From contig NZ_PQIA01000081.1 in assembly GCF_003385235.1 (NCBI RefSeq), positions 1 to 43,034 on the forward strand: a DNA stretch of 43,034 nucleotides, in the 5' to 3' direction. The notes beneath the pieces were generated by a model that saw nothing but the letters and a program-made list of their open reading frames with translations, was not told where the DNA came from and made no database searches. This document shows positions 42,862 through 43,034 of the stretch, piece by piece (position 1 is the stretch's first letter; every line of letters begins with the position of its first letter). Origin of the DNA: Amycolatopsis circi. GTDB lineage: Bacteria > Actinomycetota > Actinomycetes > Mycobacteriales > Pseudonocardiaceae. A program made the position numbers and the translations under genes.

Positions 42862-43034
42862 GTGACCAGCTCCGAATCCACCCCCCTATGGGATCTCCCG
42901 GAGCCTCCGCGCTCCACCCCGGAGCCGAAGGCCACCCCGGCGAAGAAGCCCGGCAAACCCGCCCGATCCCGCAAAGGCCAGCAAACCCCCGCCCCGGAAC
43001 TCCCCGCCGCGACGACTGCCCCTTATACCCATCT
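42862..43034 (+). CDS. priA: Probable primosomal protein N' (PriA), N-terminal part only
   Basis: An open frame from GTG 42862 runs off the window after 57 codons. It reads TSSESTPLWDLPEPPRSTPE and then a Lys/Pro/Ala-rich stretch, with no catalytic domain reached. Such disordered N-terminal extensions precede the helicase core in actinobacterial PriA, and priA follows metK in Streptomyces and Mycobacterium-type gene orders. The name rests on synteny alone. Confidence 0.5.
   Translation, partial: MTSSESTPLWDLPEPPRSTPEPKATPAKKPGKPARSRKGQQTPAPELPAATTAPYTH

Overview
This is high-GC DNA from a filamentous actinomycete, most likely a Pseudonocardiaceae member close to Amycolatopsis. The evidence is GC-rich third codon positions, frequent GTG/TTG starts, a BldD orthologue with the c-di-GMP signature, mycobacterial-type integration host factor, a DasR-like regulator, and gene order shared with both Streptomyces and Mycobacterium (alaS-ruvX-mltG-aroE ... 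aroC-aroK-aroB-aroQ ... pepP-efp-nusB-bldD-pyrR-pyrB-pyrC-carA-carB-pyrF-mihF-gmk-rpoZ-coaBC-metK-priA). The genus assignment is inference; no rRNA or tRNA gene lies in the window.

Layout. 1-451: a cluster of palindromic repeats. 452-2198: a 3-hydroxyisobutyrate-dehydrogenase-like oxidoreductase convergent with an orphan protein resembling a histidyl-tRNA synthetase core. 2354-9530: two small membrane-linked proteins (DUF948 and DUF6167 types), alaS, ruvX, mltG and aroE. 9572-19198: an accessory block separating aroE from the prepilin peptidase gene. It holds a GrpB protein, a 2-hydroxyacid dehydrogenase, two secreted or serine hydrolases, a nearly complete GlcNAc-type PTS (HPr, EIIC, EIIB and EIIA as single-domain proteins, with a GntR/DasR-like regulator and a dre-like operator), a Rieske lipoprotein, a small membrane protein, a PPOX-fold protein and a divergent AraC regulator. 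19305-23715: prepilin peptidase and aroC-aroK-aroB-aroQ. 23704-24010: decayed tandem copies of the aroQ 3' end. 24146-28464: a propeller-type lipoprotein, a 4-TM membrane protein, pepP, efp and nusB. 28465-29213: a long apparently non-coding stretch. 29214-29702: bldD on the minus strand. 29963-38614: the pyrimidine operon. 38722-42490: mihF, gmk, rpoZ, coaBC, metK. 42491-42861: a second cluster of palindromic repeats. 42862-43034: the start of a gene placed as priA by synteny.

How it works together. Five of the seven shikimate-pathway enzymes are here (DAHP synthase and EPSP synthase are not). The first three UMP-synthesis steps (carA/carB, pyrB, pyrC) and the last (pyrF) are encoded in one run of start/stop overlaps under a PyrR RNA element. 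Dihydroorotate dehydrogenase and orotate phosphoribosyltransferase are absent. The PTS block would import and phosphorylate N-acetylglucosamine under a regulator of the DasR type.

The most unusual signals are non-coding. (1) A family of long near-perfect palindromes lies at both ends of the window and at the aroK 3' end; the arms differ between copies in matched ways. (2) A roughly 120-bp hairpin element is present in inverted orientation at the two window ends. (3) Tandem relics of the aroQ 3' end follow aroQ. (4) A PyrR-binding-loop-like RNA hairpin abuts the pyrR ribosome binding site, and a BldD-box-like palindrome sits at the bldD promoter. I did not find a defence system, CRISPR array, insertion sequence or biosynthetic gene cluster.
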